Positions 26,484-36,475 are shown, numbered from the stretch's first letter. The stretch is DNA of 64,000 nt from Clostridia bacterium (GCA_017404985.1 JAFRBK010000047.1:31555-95554); one strand, 5' to 3'. Notes: a model not told the origin generated them from the sequence alone. Program-made: numbers and translations.

Positions 26484-27065
26484 TCAGCCGGCATCACCGG
26501 AGAACCTTCTGCCGCAAATAGCCGGCCAGCCTGACTGGCAGATCGCCCCATCATAATTGTTCCGCGTCTGCCGGATCAGGTCGATCACCCCGGGAAAGTA
26601 CGGAACAAAGGTATGCTCCGCCTCCATTTTCCAAATCTCTTCCGGCGCTGCCCAGCGGACTTCCGCAACCTCCGATTCCTGAAGCGTGAGCGACTTCAGA
26701 TCAACATCCGCGATTACGGCATAGAAATCGTCGAATCCGCGGGTATAATTGATGGAAAAATGCGGCCTCACATCCTTCAGGTGAAGAACCAGCCCCAGTT
26801 CTTCCCGGGTTTCCCGCTCCGCAGCCTGCCAGCTCTCTTCTCCGGCCAGTGCGCTGCCCCCGGCGCTGACATCCCACAGGTCCGGCCATGCGCGCTTCTG
26901 ATGGCATCTTTTCTGGATCAGCATCCGCCCGTTGCTGTCGAAGATGCATACATGGACAATCAGATGATAGGTTTCCTCTCCCCAGGCCGCCGGCCGGGAT
27001 ATGATTTTGCCGGTCCTCACCCGGTTGACATCATAAACATCCCAGAGTTCCATGTGCTCACTCAT
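26484..27065 (-). CDS. NUDIX hydrolase (IDI-like subgroup)
   Basis: 193 residues. The Nudix box GG-x5-E-x7-REExEEL is seen as GGSALAGEES followed by AERETREELGL. An N-terminal MELWDVYDVNRVRTGK segment resembles the isopentenyl-diphosphate isomerase-like and YfcD-like NUDIX group. The family hydrolyses nucleoside or prenyl diphosphates; the substrate here is unknown. Two ATGs lie six bases apart. The second (27065) has GAGGAG at seven bases and is preferred. Confidence 0.85.
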   Translation of the reverse strand: MSEHMELWDVYDVNRVRTGKIISRPAAWGEETYHLIVHVCIFDSNGRMLIQKRCHQKRAWPDLWDVSAGGSALAGEESWQAAERETREELGLVLHLKDVRPHFSINYTRGFDDFYAVIADVDLKSLTLQESEVAEVRWAAPEEIWKMEAEHTFVPYFPGVIDLIRQTRNNYDGAICQSGWPAICGRRFSGDAG

Positions 27066-27154
27066 CGTCATTCTCCTCAGTCCGCACTGCCCCTTTGCCG
27101 CAGGGTATTGCTTTGTCCATTTTTTCAGGTTTGCCGGAATTCGTTTCTTTTGCC

Positions 27155-28634
27155 TTACTTTCCCAAAAGAGAATTGATATATTTTGTCATGTACTGTCTG
27201 TCAAACTGCAGTTCGGGAGTAGGAATGACAAAATCCAGGTCAGCTCCCTGGTCAATGTCGTAGAAGGAACCGTTTTTCATGAAAGCCAGGCGTTTGGGAC
27301 CGGAGATCATGAAGAATGTGCCGTCTGCGGTGGTCAGCGGCAGAATAACACAGCTGCCGCCGGCGGATGTTCGGCCGATCAGTGTCACATCATTGGAATT
27401 TTTTAATACGCAAGGTACCAGATTGCCGCAGGAGAAGCTGGTGGGAGAGATCAGACAGAACAGTTTCTTGCCCGTCAGGCCCTTGTCGTTTTCGTCAAAT
27501 TTTCCGTCAAAATTTAAGTCAACCTCATAAACCCCCATTGCCAGCGCACCGGACATGGTGTTCTTTACGCTGGCATAGCCTTCGCCCAGAAATCCGAGAG
27601 CGTATAGACCGCCGCGTCTGCCTCGCCGCCGCCATTGCAGGAAAGGTCCAGCACCACATTTTCAACAGGGCTGCCCTCTCGCATAATCCGGGAATAGGCA
27701 TAGGCCAGGATGCCAATCGTATCCCTGGCGTCCGCCGTAGGCGCGTTCTTATAATAATCCACGTCTTCCGGAACGGTATCAAAGCTGTCAAAACTGCTGA
27801 TTCCGTGAATATCCTTTAAACCGTATTCCATATTCATGGCCAGGCAGAGCTCCGCATAGCTGAATGCGCCCATAGCTTCGCTGCGTTCCCTTGGCTCCAC
27901 GGAATAGAACAGTTCACCGAGCGCTGAGTAGCTGCCGGTTTCCTCATCCTGAAGGCCATCCATGTCTGCGAAAAAGATCACTTTACCGTTGTAAAACAGA
28001 TTTACATAATTGATGGCCAGAAGGAAATCACTGAGCGTCTGAAGCGGAACATAGCAGGCATTGCCGTCAGCCACCACGTCGATCCCGTAAGCGCCGAGGT
28101 TGAGAACCAGTTGATCTCCATAACGCTCGTATGAGTCTGGGGTACGGCGGAAAATGCTTTTCTCTTCTTCTGAATGCGCCTCGTCTGCATCCAATATATC
28201 GATCAGAACTCTGTCCGCCTCATGCCGGATAAAAGCATCGTAGTCATAGAATGTGATCGTATCGGCAGCACTGTCGACCGTCATGGAATAAGGAGCGCCG
28301 TCTGTGCGTGTCAGGGCAGCAATTGCTCCATCCATAGAGAAAGCAAGCCCGTATTCAAGATGCCCGTCCGGTTCGATGTGGGTTTTCATCAGATAAGGGT
28401 ACAGTTCTCCCCAATCCTCAAGAGAAATATAGGGCACGTCTGAATCTCCGATGAAATACACGGATTGGACACGGGTATTATTCACATCGCAGAGATAGAA
28501 GGTCATCTCTTTTCGATGAATGGCGGAAGGTTCATGAACGTCGGAGGACGCGCTTTCACCGAACGCGGTGGTTCGCAGGTGAAAATGCTCAGGAGCATAG
28601 CAAAGGCTATCGTTACAGAAAACAGTTTTTTCAT
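27155..28634 (-). pseudogene. Exported S41-family (C-terminal processing type) peptidase, two frameshifts
   Basis: The ATG at 28634 has AAAGGAAGG five bases upstream and opens a signal peptide (KKLFSVTIAFAMLLSIFTC). The frame then shifts near 28574, where one G appears missing, into a long frame with a copper-amine-oxidase-like/pre-PDZ region. The S41 core strand ENVVLDLSCNGGGEADAAVY follows. A second one-base loss in the AAA run at 27590-27592 moves translation to the frame carrying the catalytic Ser segment (LISPTSFSCGN) and IGRTSAGGSC. Restoring both bases gives one protein of about 490 residues. Either a decaying gene or sequencing errors; both breaks are single-base losses. Confidence 0.8.
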
Positions 28635-28790
28635 GGTGTCCTTCCTTTCTTTTTCCGCCGCCCGTTCGGAAGCAGCATAGCGGTTGTTTTTGCTGTGCAG
28701 CTCCCTGCGGCTCCTGCCGCAGGGCAATTTCGATACACAATGCTTATGAGAGCATTGTATCATATCAACTGTCGCAAAAGCGATACCAGC
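28635..28790 (-). promoter_or_regulatory. Structured leader/promoter block of the S41 peptidase gene
   Basis: About 155 bases related to the block before the C1 peptidase. It holds a 9-bp perfect hairpin (CCCTGCGGC, 28703-28711; GCCGCAGGG, 28716-28724) with a 4-base loop. A conserved TTTTGCxACAGT box and a TACAAT -10-like box on the minus strand precede the hairpin. Confidence 0.6.
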
Positions 28791-28803
28791 ATGATTCTGC
28801 TTT

Positions 28804-30787
28804 TTAGTTTTGGGCTTCGTCCATCCTGACAGTCATATACGCCTTGATGCTGAAATTGTCGATGGCGTAATCATTAAGAAGCCTTGTTCGGGGTCCATAT
28901 TCCGTCCAGTCCGTCCACGCGCCGTTCTCGTAAATAAAACTTTCGCCCTTGTTCACCACGGCGACGCCGTATTCGTCCGCGTTTCTGTCTCTGTCATTGG
29001 AAGAAATGCCGTTTTCAGCTTCCGCAGCCTTTACCGCTTCCGCGTGCGTTTTCGAGTACGACGTATTCACAGCGTACTCGTACTGCTTCTTTCCGTTTTC
29101 AACGGCCGTTTCTTCCGCCACGATGGCAAATTTTTCTCCCGCGCCAATCACGATGGAGCCATCCAACTTCTCGCGGTGGAAACCGGCATACTGATAGGAA
29201 GCCGTCTTTGTGACCAGAAGCTCGCCGTCCTCCCCGGATTCCGGAATCCCGCGTTGAGCCGATAAACGGAATAGGTCACCGTGGCATCCGGATGGGCTGT
29301 CTTGGTGGAAACGGAATACAAATGTGCATCGAGCCCGGTGTCATTCGTGAATACATTCGCTGTTTTGAGGACGTCGGCGCTTTCCTCGCTGGTATCCTGG
29401 CCTGTGCGGACGCCGACAAGGGAGGGCATATAATCGTACATCAGAACGGCCAGGTTCCCGTCCGCTTTGGCAAGATCGTTATCAAAGGTCATGCTTTCAG
29501 CGAAGCCCAGGGACTTGTCATAGTAGGAAATCCAGAAATAGCCGCTGTGTTTCCCGTTTTCTTCAAAACCAAATGCGTAGTATCCGATTGTTCCGCCATT
29601 CTCAAGCTCAATATAATCAACTTCAGAACCCAGGAGTTTTTCACCAGCCAGGCGCCGTCCGCAGGCGGCTGCTTGCCTTCCAAAAAGTTGGCGGCGGGAT
29701 ATTCATCGTCCCAGCCGACGATGCAGATCATGTGGTTCGTCTTCAGATCCTCATTGGTATAGTGCGCCCAGGTTTCGTTGTTCATCAGGGGGTCTTCCGA
29801 AACCTCGCCCGGCGTAGAGGTATCTGCCTTAAACCCGGCGGTTACGCCATGTCCGGCATACAGTTCGGATTTGACAGTGTTGATACCGTCCCAGTTAATG
29901 CTCTCCCATTTTCCGTCTGCGTCCCTGTTGAACAGATCGGGGAGCTTGTTGCCATCCACCAGGGAAAAACCGGAATGGATGTTGCGGCTCAATTCTTCCT
30001 TTCCGTTGATGGCCGTGTATTCCGGGATGGACCAATCAGCCTCCTCTGCATAGCAGTTTTCAGTTGCCGACACTTCAATATATTGCTTTATCAATGCGGT
30101 TTCCAGCATTTCAGCCGACACTTGGCTGTTATCGGCTTCTGTCAGATACGCGTTTCTGCGAAGGTAGCCGAGAAAGCCCTGCGCGTTCTCTGCGTCCGGA
30201 TTTGCCACGAATTTCTCAATCGTCATGCCGGTTTGTTCTTCGAAGGTTTCATGGGCCTTCGCCTTACCCTTTTCCGGATATTTTGTCAGGTACTGTTTTT
30301 CCGTGAGTGTTTCATCCCCCTGATACGGGAAATACTTTTCCGACACCGGACCGATGCCGGATGCGAACAGGCTCGCGACATTGATGCCATAACCGCCGTT
30401 GGTCCAGGTGATGTTCGGCACATCTTCCTTATTGGTCATATACATTCCTTCGCCCGCCTGCGCCGAATCAAATGCTTCGGTGATTGGATTGGAAGCAAAC
30501 CAGGCCAGGTGTTTTTCGGAGAGATCAAAGCTCTTCGCGTCAACGGGTTCGCCCCTTTCTTTCAGCATCGACAGGATGCTGATTTCCGCGGCTGCAATGC
30601 TGCTGAACGCCCAACATGTATTCCAGGGATCTTGTTTTTTTACAGATGTCACAACGCCGTTGTCCCGAAGATCGAATCGAACGGGGAATTTTCCTCCTGC
30701 CGGCGCGCTTTCACCAAAAGCGCTGCCGCATGTAGCGATACTCAGAACCAGAGCCAGTGCCAAAGTCATGGAAATCCATTTTTTCAT
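28804..30787 (-). pseudogene. Exported C1 (papain) family cysteine peptidase, two frameshifts
   Basis: The ATG at 30787 has AAAGGAAGG upstream and a signal peptide (MKKWISMTLALALVLSIATC). The papain-like domain has catalytic C58 (NTCWAFSS), the His region NHMICIVGWDDEY and the Asn strand WLVKNSW. Directly after NSW, one G is missing from a GGG run (plus-strand CCC at 29629-29631), so the frame ends in junk. The correct continuation (GSEVDYIELENGG...) is in the next frame. A second one-base loss in CCC at 29258-29260 shifts the C-terminal domain again. Repaired, the protein would be about 660 residues with a lectin-like C-terminal region. Decay or sequencing error cannot be told apart here. 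Confidence 0.8.
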
Positions 30788-30950
30788 TGTGTCCTTCCTT
30801 TCTTTTTCCTGCCACCTGTTCGTAAACAGCGAAACGGTTGTTTTGCCGGGTCGGTTCCTGCAGCTCCTGCCGCCCGGAAAACCCGGCTCTCATCGTCTTG
30901 ATAACATCATAACACATCGACTGTTGCAAAAGCGTAACGCAAAACCACAA
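30788..30950 (-). promoter_or_regulatory. Structured leader/promoter block of the C1 peptidase gene
   Basis: Aligns along its length with 28635-28790. GCCGGGT (30845-30851) pairs with ACCCGGC (30881-30887), and an internal GGCAGGAGCTGC resembles the S41 hairpin loop. A TTTTGCAACAGT box and TATGAT -10 lie upstream on the minus strand. It occupies part of the 530-base gap between divergent genes. Confidence 0.6.
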
Positions 30951-31206
30951 CAATTGGAAAAATTGCAGATTTTTTCTTTTTTTTCAGGTTTACCGGGGTT
31001 CGGTTCCCGTTTCTCTTGTATGAATAGTGAAGCTCACGGCGAAGTTGATCGCCGGGAGCAGATGGTTGGTTTCAGTCTGGCCGGTTGTTTTCTCCGGCAA
31101 AGGCTGCTGATGTAATCAGTCAAAGCCGTGTGGGTATCGAATTATTTCGTTTCCGCGTCGGCGACCGCGTAAAGCTTGTCTTACAAAGTTAATAGTGCAA
31201 GCACGA

Positions 31207-31235
31207 TTGATTGGAAACTTGTATTTTGCTATAAT
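31207..31235 (+). promoter_or_regulatory. Sigma-A promoter for the secreted two-repeat protein
   Basis: TTGATT (31207-31212), a 17-base spacer and TATAAT (31230-31235). The leader is about 75 bases to the ATG at 31318. The remainder of 30951-31206 shows no gene. Confidence 0.75.
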
Positions 31236-31317
31236 GGTTTCGGTAAGGCCGTAGGACGAATCATTCCGATGAGCGGATATTTGTGGAAACAAACAAAACG
31301 TAGAGGAGGAACCGGAA

Positions 31318-32109
31318 ATGAACAAATGTATTGCTTTTGTGCTGGCCTGCCTGATGGCGTTAACTGTCTGCTGCGCCTTAGCGGACAGCGGGACGGATCA
31401 GGAGTACCTGTACCCTGTGCGGACTGGTGTTCAGGTGACGGCGATATTTGCTGCTCCCGACATCCAGCCCTGGACCGAGGAGGACGGAGACCGCGAAGAG
31501 CTGGACAGTATCTGGGTTTTCTATTCGGACGGCTCCTTTGAGCAGTTCGCGGAAGTAGACGATAAAGTGCTCCTGTTCAGCAAGGGGTCCTATCTGCTGT
31601 CGGACGGTGCGGGTTTTATCTTCGAGTACCCCGGTCAGGCCGGAAACGGACAGATCACGATCAGCCGGAACAAAAAGCTTACGCCTCAGGGCCTAATCGA
31701 TTATGATTCGGAACATAACTACGAACTGGGAGTGCTCGGCTTTACCCAGATCTATACGCCGGAAGATCCGGACAGGCAGGTGGCAGCCGTTTTCTACGGA
31801 ATCAACCAGCAGCCCTACACGGAGGAAAACGGCGATCAGGAAATGCTGGATACCTGGTGGATTTATTTCTCCGACGGGACGTTTGCCCAGTTCGCGATTG
31901 TGGACGACAACGTCGTTCTTTTCAGCGAAGGTGAATATCAGCTGGCGGAGAACGGCAGCTTCTGCTATGAAGCGACGCCAGAAAAGGACGTCATTACTAT
32001 TCAGCGGACGAAAAAATATGTGTCGGGAAGGCTGCAAGAGTATGCTTCTTCCCATGATTATGAACTCAGCACACTTAAGTTTACACGGATTGTGGTCATT
32101 GGGGAATAA
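31318..32109 (+). CDS. Exported protein with two tandem ~105-residue repeats, function unknown
   Basis: 263 residues, with AGAGGAGGA seven bases before the ATG. Residues 1-22 form a signal peptide ending near ALADS. Two homologous units follow (about 38-148 and 150-260). Each has the series V-x-A-x-F, QPxTEExGDxExLD, FxDGxFxQFA-x-VDDxVxLFSxGxYxL and a YEL-x-x-L-x-FTxI end. The repeats suggest a beta-rich ligand-binding module duplicated within the gene. No enzyme motif is seen. It is transcribed alone and followed by a terminator at 32261-32310. Confidence 0.82.
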   Translation: MNKCIAFVLACLMALTVCCALADSGTDQEYLYPVRTGVQVTAIFAAPDIQPWTEEDGDREELDSIWVFYSDGSFEQFAEVDDKVLLFSKGSYLLSDGAGFIFEYPGQAGNGQITISRNKKLTPQGLIDYDSEHNYELGVLGFTQIYTPEDPDRQVAAVFYGINQQPYTEENGDQEMLDTWWIYFSDGTFAQFAIVDDNVVLFSEGEYQLAENGSFCYEATPEKDVITIQRTKKYVSGRLQEYASSHDYELSTLKFTRIVVIGE

Positions 32110-32260
32110 CCACTGGCATAGCTCTGACGATTGCGTCTATTAGATTCCCCTTGGCCTGGTTACACTTTCCTGTTACGATCCGGCCGAAAATATATATACG
32201 CAGCATTTTGATGTCAATTATTCAATCTTTTCTGTAAAAAATCCGGGATTAACCAACTAA

Positions 32261-32310
32261 GCCCCGGTCGCCTTGATTCACAAAGCTTCCGGGGCACTTT
32301 TGTCTCTTTG
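32261..32310 (+). terminator. Rho-independent terminator for the two-repeat protein
   Basis: GCCCCGG (32261-32267) pairs with CCGGGGC (32289-32295), followed by ACTTTTGTCTCTTT. Plus-strand orientation fits the upstream gene. Confidence 0.65.
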
Positions 32311-32314
32311 GGCG

Positions 32315-32482
32315 TTAATCCTCAGGCGGCCACGGCTCTTCATTGGTCCCCTTGCAGTATCTGCATTCTTTCGATGGCCTCCATCCATGCTTATAGCCTT
32401 TTATGCATTTTTCATTCCACGTATCAGGGCAATAACCAGCTTCGTTTTGTTCTTCCGGTTTTCTTTCTTCGTTGTCAGCCAT
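32315..32482 (-). CDS. Cys-rich microprotein (55 aa), paralogue of the one at 52126
   Basis: 55 residues. A charged N-terminal part (about 1-14, many Glu) is followed by AGYCP-x-T, then Cys at 18, 26, 40 and 43, and a Pro/Glu tail. AGGAGG lies nine bases before the ATG at 32482. Both the protein and about 110 bases upstream are similar to the microprotein gene at 52126. It could be a small zinc-binding protein or a RiPP-like precursor substrate; no double-Gly site is seen. It follows the 518-residue protein gene but has its own promoter at 32548. Confidence 0.7.
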   Translation of the reverse strand: MADNEERKPEEQNEAGYCPDTWNEKCIKGYKHGWRPSKECRYCKGTNEEPWPPED

Positions 32483-32547
32483 GATCGTTTTCCTCCTGTT
32501 ATATATTTCATCCTGCTTCCTCAGTATGGATACCAAAGGTTGTTTAC

Positions 32548-32577
32548 AGTATACCATACATCATCCGACATAATCAA
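32548..32577 (-). promoter_or_regulatory. Promoter of the 55-aa microprotein
   Basis: Minus strand: TTGATT (32577-32572), an 18-base spacer and TATACT (32553-32548). The CGGATxATGxATGG spacer is shared with the promoter at 52034-52062. Confidence 0.65.
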
Positions 32578-32590
32578 TGTGAGTTTTGGT

Positions 32591-34147
32591 TCATACTCCC
32601 TGAATGCCGTGGATAATACTCTCTTCCTGCCAGATCCACTTCCATTCACGATGCCCGCAGCACAGTTTTTCAAGTGTCTCCGGCCTGAGATCCGCGCTGT
32701 TCATCCCGTTCTTCTCCAGCATGCGGAGAAAGCCTTCCCGCAGCGGCTCTCCGTACAGGCAGGCCCTGATTCGCTCGGGCAGGCTGCCGTCCGCCGCAAA
32801 TGCCGCGCAGAGGCTGTCCTCAAGTCCGCTCCCGTCCTCCCCGTCCGCGTGATCTGAAGTCCTTCTCACAAACCGGATCAGTCTGTCGACGGTCTCCCGG
32901 TCCGCTTCGCCGATATCCGCATAAAGCGCCGATACGATGGGATAAGGCAGTCCTTCCATGGCATGGCGTATTTCGGCCCTCAGATCGGGCAGGAAGCGCG
33001 TTTTCTCTCTGTCCAGGCTGAAAATTTCGCATGCTGCCTCCGGAAACACGGCCGTTCCCTGATCCGGCAGCATGATATAGTCCTCCAAGGCATTCGGGTA
33101 AAAGCTGCGCTGGCTGTGGATGCCGTTCTCCACCATGGTCAGCAGGTGCGCGTCGTCCAGTACGTCCTGCTGGAAGCCATTGGTCCAGATCAGGTTCCGG
33201 TTCCGCAAGGTCCGGAAGAACATTCCCATCAGGATGGCCCCGATGATGTTCGGAATCAGTCCGTACGGCGGCTTCCGCAGCACCTCGAAAATCTCAGCGA
33301 ATGAAACTTTCCCCTCCTGTGCCAGCCGGTCCTCAAAGCAAGCGTCAAAAGCCTTCTTCAGAATGACGATCTTCTCGTCGGCGTATCGGGGATCGTCCCA
33401 GGCGCTGTCGTCGTTCCAGGCGAAGGCAAAGAGCCGGTCCGGCGTCCGTTCCGGATCGGTAACGCTGTCCCACCGCGTGTTCCTCTGCCCGTAATAACCG
33501 TCCCTGACGTAATATCTGGCCGAATGGAGCCCGTAGAAAAACGGGTCCAGGCCCATCGTATCCGGCGAAACCGAATACTTTTCGCAGATGTCCCGGAGCG
33601 CCCTGTCAAAAAAGCGCTGGAGCGTGTCGAAGGTTTCGCCCTCCGGGTGTTCCCCGTCATAAATCGTCACCGGAGAGGAAAGCAGCCGGTCCGTCCATGG
33701 CCGGAGTTCCTCGTACGCCCGGTCGATATATGCCGAGCCGGCCGGGCTCTTTGGGCCGCCCGCCGGATTGCTGGCTGCCATGTTGATGGCGTATTGTTCG
33801 TTGCATTCCTGAATCATGGCGGTGCCCGTCGCGTCGATCAAGGTGATCCCGCCGTGCGCCATGCTGATCAGGGTTTCGTCGATGCCCGGCTCCTGGCCAG
33901 GGTAGGCAAAGGCAAACACAAAGGACTGATAGTCTTTCTGGTTCCTCAGTTTTTTCTGCAGTCCGCGCTGTGTCCTTTCGATTTCCTTCTGTCTGGCGCC
34001 CGCATAGAAGAAATTGTATCTTGAAACAATCCGCTCGTCGATGTGCATCAGCTTGGGAAACCGGAAATCGGATCCGATGGAATTGGCCGTCAGATTGGAA
34101 AGCTCCATCGCCGCCAGTCGCAGTAATTCCTGATTCTCTGTATCCAT
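32591..34147 (-). CDS. 518-aa protein of the RT/sulfur cassette, function unknown
   Basis: The ATG at 34147 has AAGGAGG nine bases upstream, 14 bases after the PP-loop protein. No signal peptide or transmembrane segment. It is mixed alpha/beta to helical with no P-loop. Local features include FRFPKLMHIDERI near the N-terminus, SMAHGGITLIDATGTAMIQ, a Pro/Tyr/Gly segment (RKPPYGLIPNIIGAIL) around 290, and acidic helical stretches near 400-460. The PPYG-x-I segment resembles C-terminal parts of large defence ATPases (BrxC/DUF6079-like); this is a weak impression. It is the last gene of the leftward operon, so it probably partners the PP-loop sulfur enzyme. Confidence 0.7.
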   Translation of the reverse strand: MDTENQELLRLAAMELSNLTANSIGSDFRFPKLMHIDERIVSRYNFFYAGARQKEIERTQRGLQKKLRNQKDYQSFVFAFAYPGQEPGIDETLISMAHGGITLIDATGTAMIQECNEQYAINMAASNPAGGPKSPAGSAYIDRAYEELRPWTDRLLSSPVTIYDGEHPEGETFDTLQRFFDRALRDICEKYSVSPDTMGLDPFFYGLHSARYYVRDGYYGQRNTRWDSVTDPERTPDRLFAFAWNDDSAWDDPRYADEKIVILKKAFDACFEDRLAQEGKVSFAEIFEVLRKPPYGLIPNIIGAILMGMFFRTLRNRNLIWTNGFQQDVLDDAHLLTMVENGIHSQRSFYPNALEDYIMLPDQGTAVFPEAACEIFSLDREKTRFLPDLRAEIRHAMEGLPYPIVSALYADIGEADRETVDRLIRFVRRTSDHADGEDGSGLEDSLCAAFAADGSLPERIRACLYGEPLREGFLRMLEKNGMNSADLRPETLEKLCCGHREWKWIWQEESIIHGIQGV

Positions 34148-34161
34148 TCTGCTTTTCCTCC

Positions 34162-35730
34162 TTAGAGTACCTGGTCCGGGCAGTACCATGAATCGAACGC
34201 ATAGCAGCTGCGGATATGGTTATGGCACTCCGCACAGTGCAGGCAGTTGTCGTCGATCACCGGCTGTCCGTCCGAAAAATGCAGATGGCCGTGCGGGCAG
34301 CCCGCCTCGCAGGCGCGGCAGCCCACGCAGGCCGCCGTTTTTCGGAACACCTTTTTAATCAGGGCCGTGAAGCTCTCTTCCCAGGTTTCCGGCAGGAAGA
34401 TATCCATCATCCCGCCGTCTTCCCGCACCGTAAAGGCGTACTCCTTCCCGCCGCGTTCGAGAACATAGCGGGTCGAATCCGGGCAATCCTGCGCTCTTTC
34501 TGCGGATCGGAGACTGCCCAGCGTCCGGAACCATTCTTTCCAGTCGGTGGCAGGATTCCTGATCTCCAGATGCAGGCTGCCGTCCTGTACATATTCCCTG
34601 TACTCCACGTGATATTTCGTATGGCCTGAACCCTTTCGGAATCTCCATTCGCCTCCGTTGACAAACCTTTCCAGCGCAGCCTCACTGTCAAAGCTGCCGC
34701 GGTAGGCGTCCCGGATCACATTGAAATACGGTTCCAGTTCTTCACGCTTCAGCGCGTAGGCACGGCCCAGGCTGAGCGCGTTCGCGAGGGGGCATAGTTT
34801 GCACCCGATCCGCATCCATCCCTCCCTGTAGGCCGGATTGAGCTCGATGCCGTTCATCATCAGATACAGGAACACCTCGAGACTGTTCCAGTTGATGATC
34901 CCATTGACATTCACCTGGTTTTTTTGCTTGATGCCCACTTCTACCAGCGTGTTGTTCTTGCGGCGGTAGCCTTCATCCGCCCGGTTCCCGACGAAGGCCA
35001 GGTTTTTGGCGTCCGCTCTGCCCAGGTATTCCTTCATCTGGAGAATCTGGGGCGTGGATTTGTGCACCGAGCAACACCAGCGGTTGTCAAAGGAGGGCGG
35101 GCCGATCCGCTCCCAGGTTTGAACGGTGTCGAGGGACGACCGCGTAACAAAAAACCGTATTCTTTCCGTCTCGCAGCGTGCGCGTTCTTTTTCAACGGTC
35201 TCAGTGGTCACCTGCAGCTCCATGCCGGTGTCTCCCCAGGTGACAAAAAAGCGGTCGTGCGGAATGATTCGCTTGACCAGGTCCAGCAGCACCATGCTGT
35301 CCTTGCCGCCGCTGTAGGCGACGTTGATATAATCTACCCGGTCCTTCCATTCCGTATAGACACCGTAAATCCGGAGCAGCGTATCCTGAACCAGCTGGTC
35401 CATCAGCTGCCGGTTTTTTCGGAACCAGAGATCCATATCGATCGGCTCAAGATAGCAGCCCGGAATGCTGTCGTCCAAAATCCGGACCGACGGAAGGGTG
35501 AGGCAGCCGTTGTCAACCAGCTCGGCAATCTGTCGGCCCCGGTAGTAATAGCGGCTGTGGTAGGCCCAAAGCACCGGGGCGGCGCTGTTTTCGTCAAAGG
35601 AGCAATACGCGTCGAAGCCGAGGCTCTTCAGCTCTTCCGGGAAAACCGGACGATACTCGTTGCTGAGGAAGACGTTTTCATTTTTCAGAATCAGCAGATT
35701 GTTCTCTGTATCCCAATCGATTTTATACAA
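34162..35730 (-). CDS. PAPS-reductase-like PP-loop protein with C-terminal 2[4Fe-4S] ferredoxin domain (DndC/SspD-like fold)
   Basis: 522 residues, starting at TTG 35730 with GGAGGG six bases upstream. An N-terminal accessory domain is followed by the PP-loop SGGKDS (140-145), FFVTWGDTGME, RWCCSVHKS and a GCKLCPLA segment that could hold a metal. The C-terminus has two Cys clusters, CVGCRACEAGC (about 466-476) and CLHCAECHNHIRSC (about 492-505). The family includes PAPS reductase and the DNA phosphorothioation protein DndC. The ferredoxin fusion points to reductive sulfur chemistry rather than sulfate assimilation. A cysteine desulfurase in the same operon could supply sulfur. The nucleic-acid target is inferred, not shown. 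Confidence 0.85.
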   Translation of the reverse strand: MYKIDWDTENNLLILKNENVFLSNEYRPVFPEELKSLGFDAYCSFDENSAAPVLWAYHSRYYYRGRQIAELVDNGCLTLPSVRILDDSIPGCYLEPIDMDLWFRKNRQLMDQLVQDTLLRIYGVYTEWKDRVDYINVAYSGGKDSMVLLDLVKRIIPHDRFFVTWGDTGMELQVTTETVEKERARCETERIRFFVTRSSLDTVQTWERIGPPSFDNRWCCSVHKSTPQILQMKEYLGRADAKNLAFVGNRADEGYRRKNNTLVEVGIKQKNQVNVNGIINWNSLEVFLYLMMNGIELNPAYREGWMRIGCKLCPLANALSLGRAYALKREELEPYFNVIRDAYRGSFDSEAALERFVNGGEWRFRKGSGHTKYHVEYREYVQDGSLHLEIRNPATDWKEWFRTLGSLRSAERAQDCPDSTRYVLERGGKEYAFTVREDGGMMDIFLPETWEESFTALIKKVFRKTAACVGCRACEAGCPHGHLHFSDGQPVIDDNCLHCAECHNHIRSCYAFDSWYCPDQVL

Positions 35731-35749
35731 GGCGATCCCTCCGTCTCTC

Positions 35750-36475
35750 TTATACGCGGAAGCGATGGAGCAAAATCCCGGTCGCGATTGCGACATTCAG
35801 CGAGTCATTGTTCTCCATCTCGATCCGGCAGTTCACATCTGTCTCCTGCAGTACTTCCTCCGAGACCCCGAAATGTTCGTTGCCGACCACAAAGGCCATT
35901 TTGTCGTGTGCTGGAATTTCGGACAGCGGCACGGCATCCTGAAGGCTTGTCCCCACAATGTACCAGCCCTGCGTTCTGAGCTCCCGCAGCTTTTCCGGCA
36001 GATTGGCCTGAATCGCCGGCAGGAAGAGAGAAGCGCCCTGCGATGTTTTCACGATCGAACGCGCATGGTAGTTGGTGCCGTCCCCTTCGCTGTAATAGAC
36101 CAGATCGACTCCGAAGGAGAATGCCAGGTTCATAATCCGCCCGATGTTTGCCCGGTAAACGACCTTATCCAGCACCAGAATTCGGTGCAGTTCTCCGTCG
36201 GGAATCGGAATCTCCGTCTTTTTACAGATAGCGACAAGGGCGTCTTCCTTTCCCCGGGAGATATACTCCATGACCTCGGTGGTCACCTGTGTTTTCTTCC
36301 CGAAGGCGATCGGGCAGTCGGATACGTACAGAATTTCCGTCACGATACCGGCGTTCACCGCCTGCCGTATGTTGCTCTCCCCGACCACGCTGAAGACGTC
36401 CTTTTTCTCCCAGTCTTTATATATAAAGGCCCGATGCAGTTTTCGTACCCTTGAACTGTTGACTGATCGAAGCAT
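35750..36475 (-). CDS. SpoU/TrmH-family methyltransferase, copy 2
   Basis: 241 residues. SPOUT motifs: RILVLDKVVYRANIGRIMNLAF (motif 1-like, with RANIGRI for DPxNxG), AFVVGNEHFGVSEEVL (motif 2) and RIEMENNDSLNVAIATGILL (motif 3). An N-terminal L30e-like substrate domain precedes them. The family 2'-O-methylates ribose in tRNA or rRNA. AAAGGAG lies seven bases before the ATG at 36475, which overlaps the preceding gene's stop (TGATG). This gene and the next are diverged paralogues in tandem. It keeps the key Asn and Glu of motif 2 and the motif-3 Asn, so it is probably active. Confidence 0.83.
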   Translation of the reverse strand: MLRSVNSSRVRKLHRAFIYKDWEKKDVFSVVGESNIRQAVNAGIVTEILYVSDCPIAFGKKTQVTTEVMEYISRGKEDALVAICKKTEIPIPDGELHRILVLDKVVYRANIGRIMNLAFSFGVDLVYYSEGDGTNYHARSIVKTSQGASLFLPAIQANLPEKLRELRTQGWYIVGTSLQDAVPLSEIPAHDKMAFVVGNEHFGVSEEVLQETDVNCRIEMENNDSLNVAIATGILLHRFRV

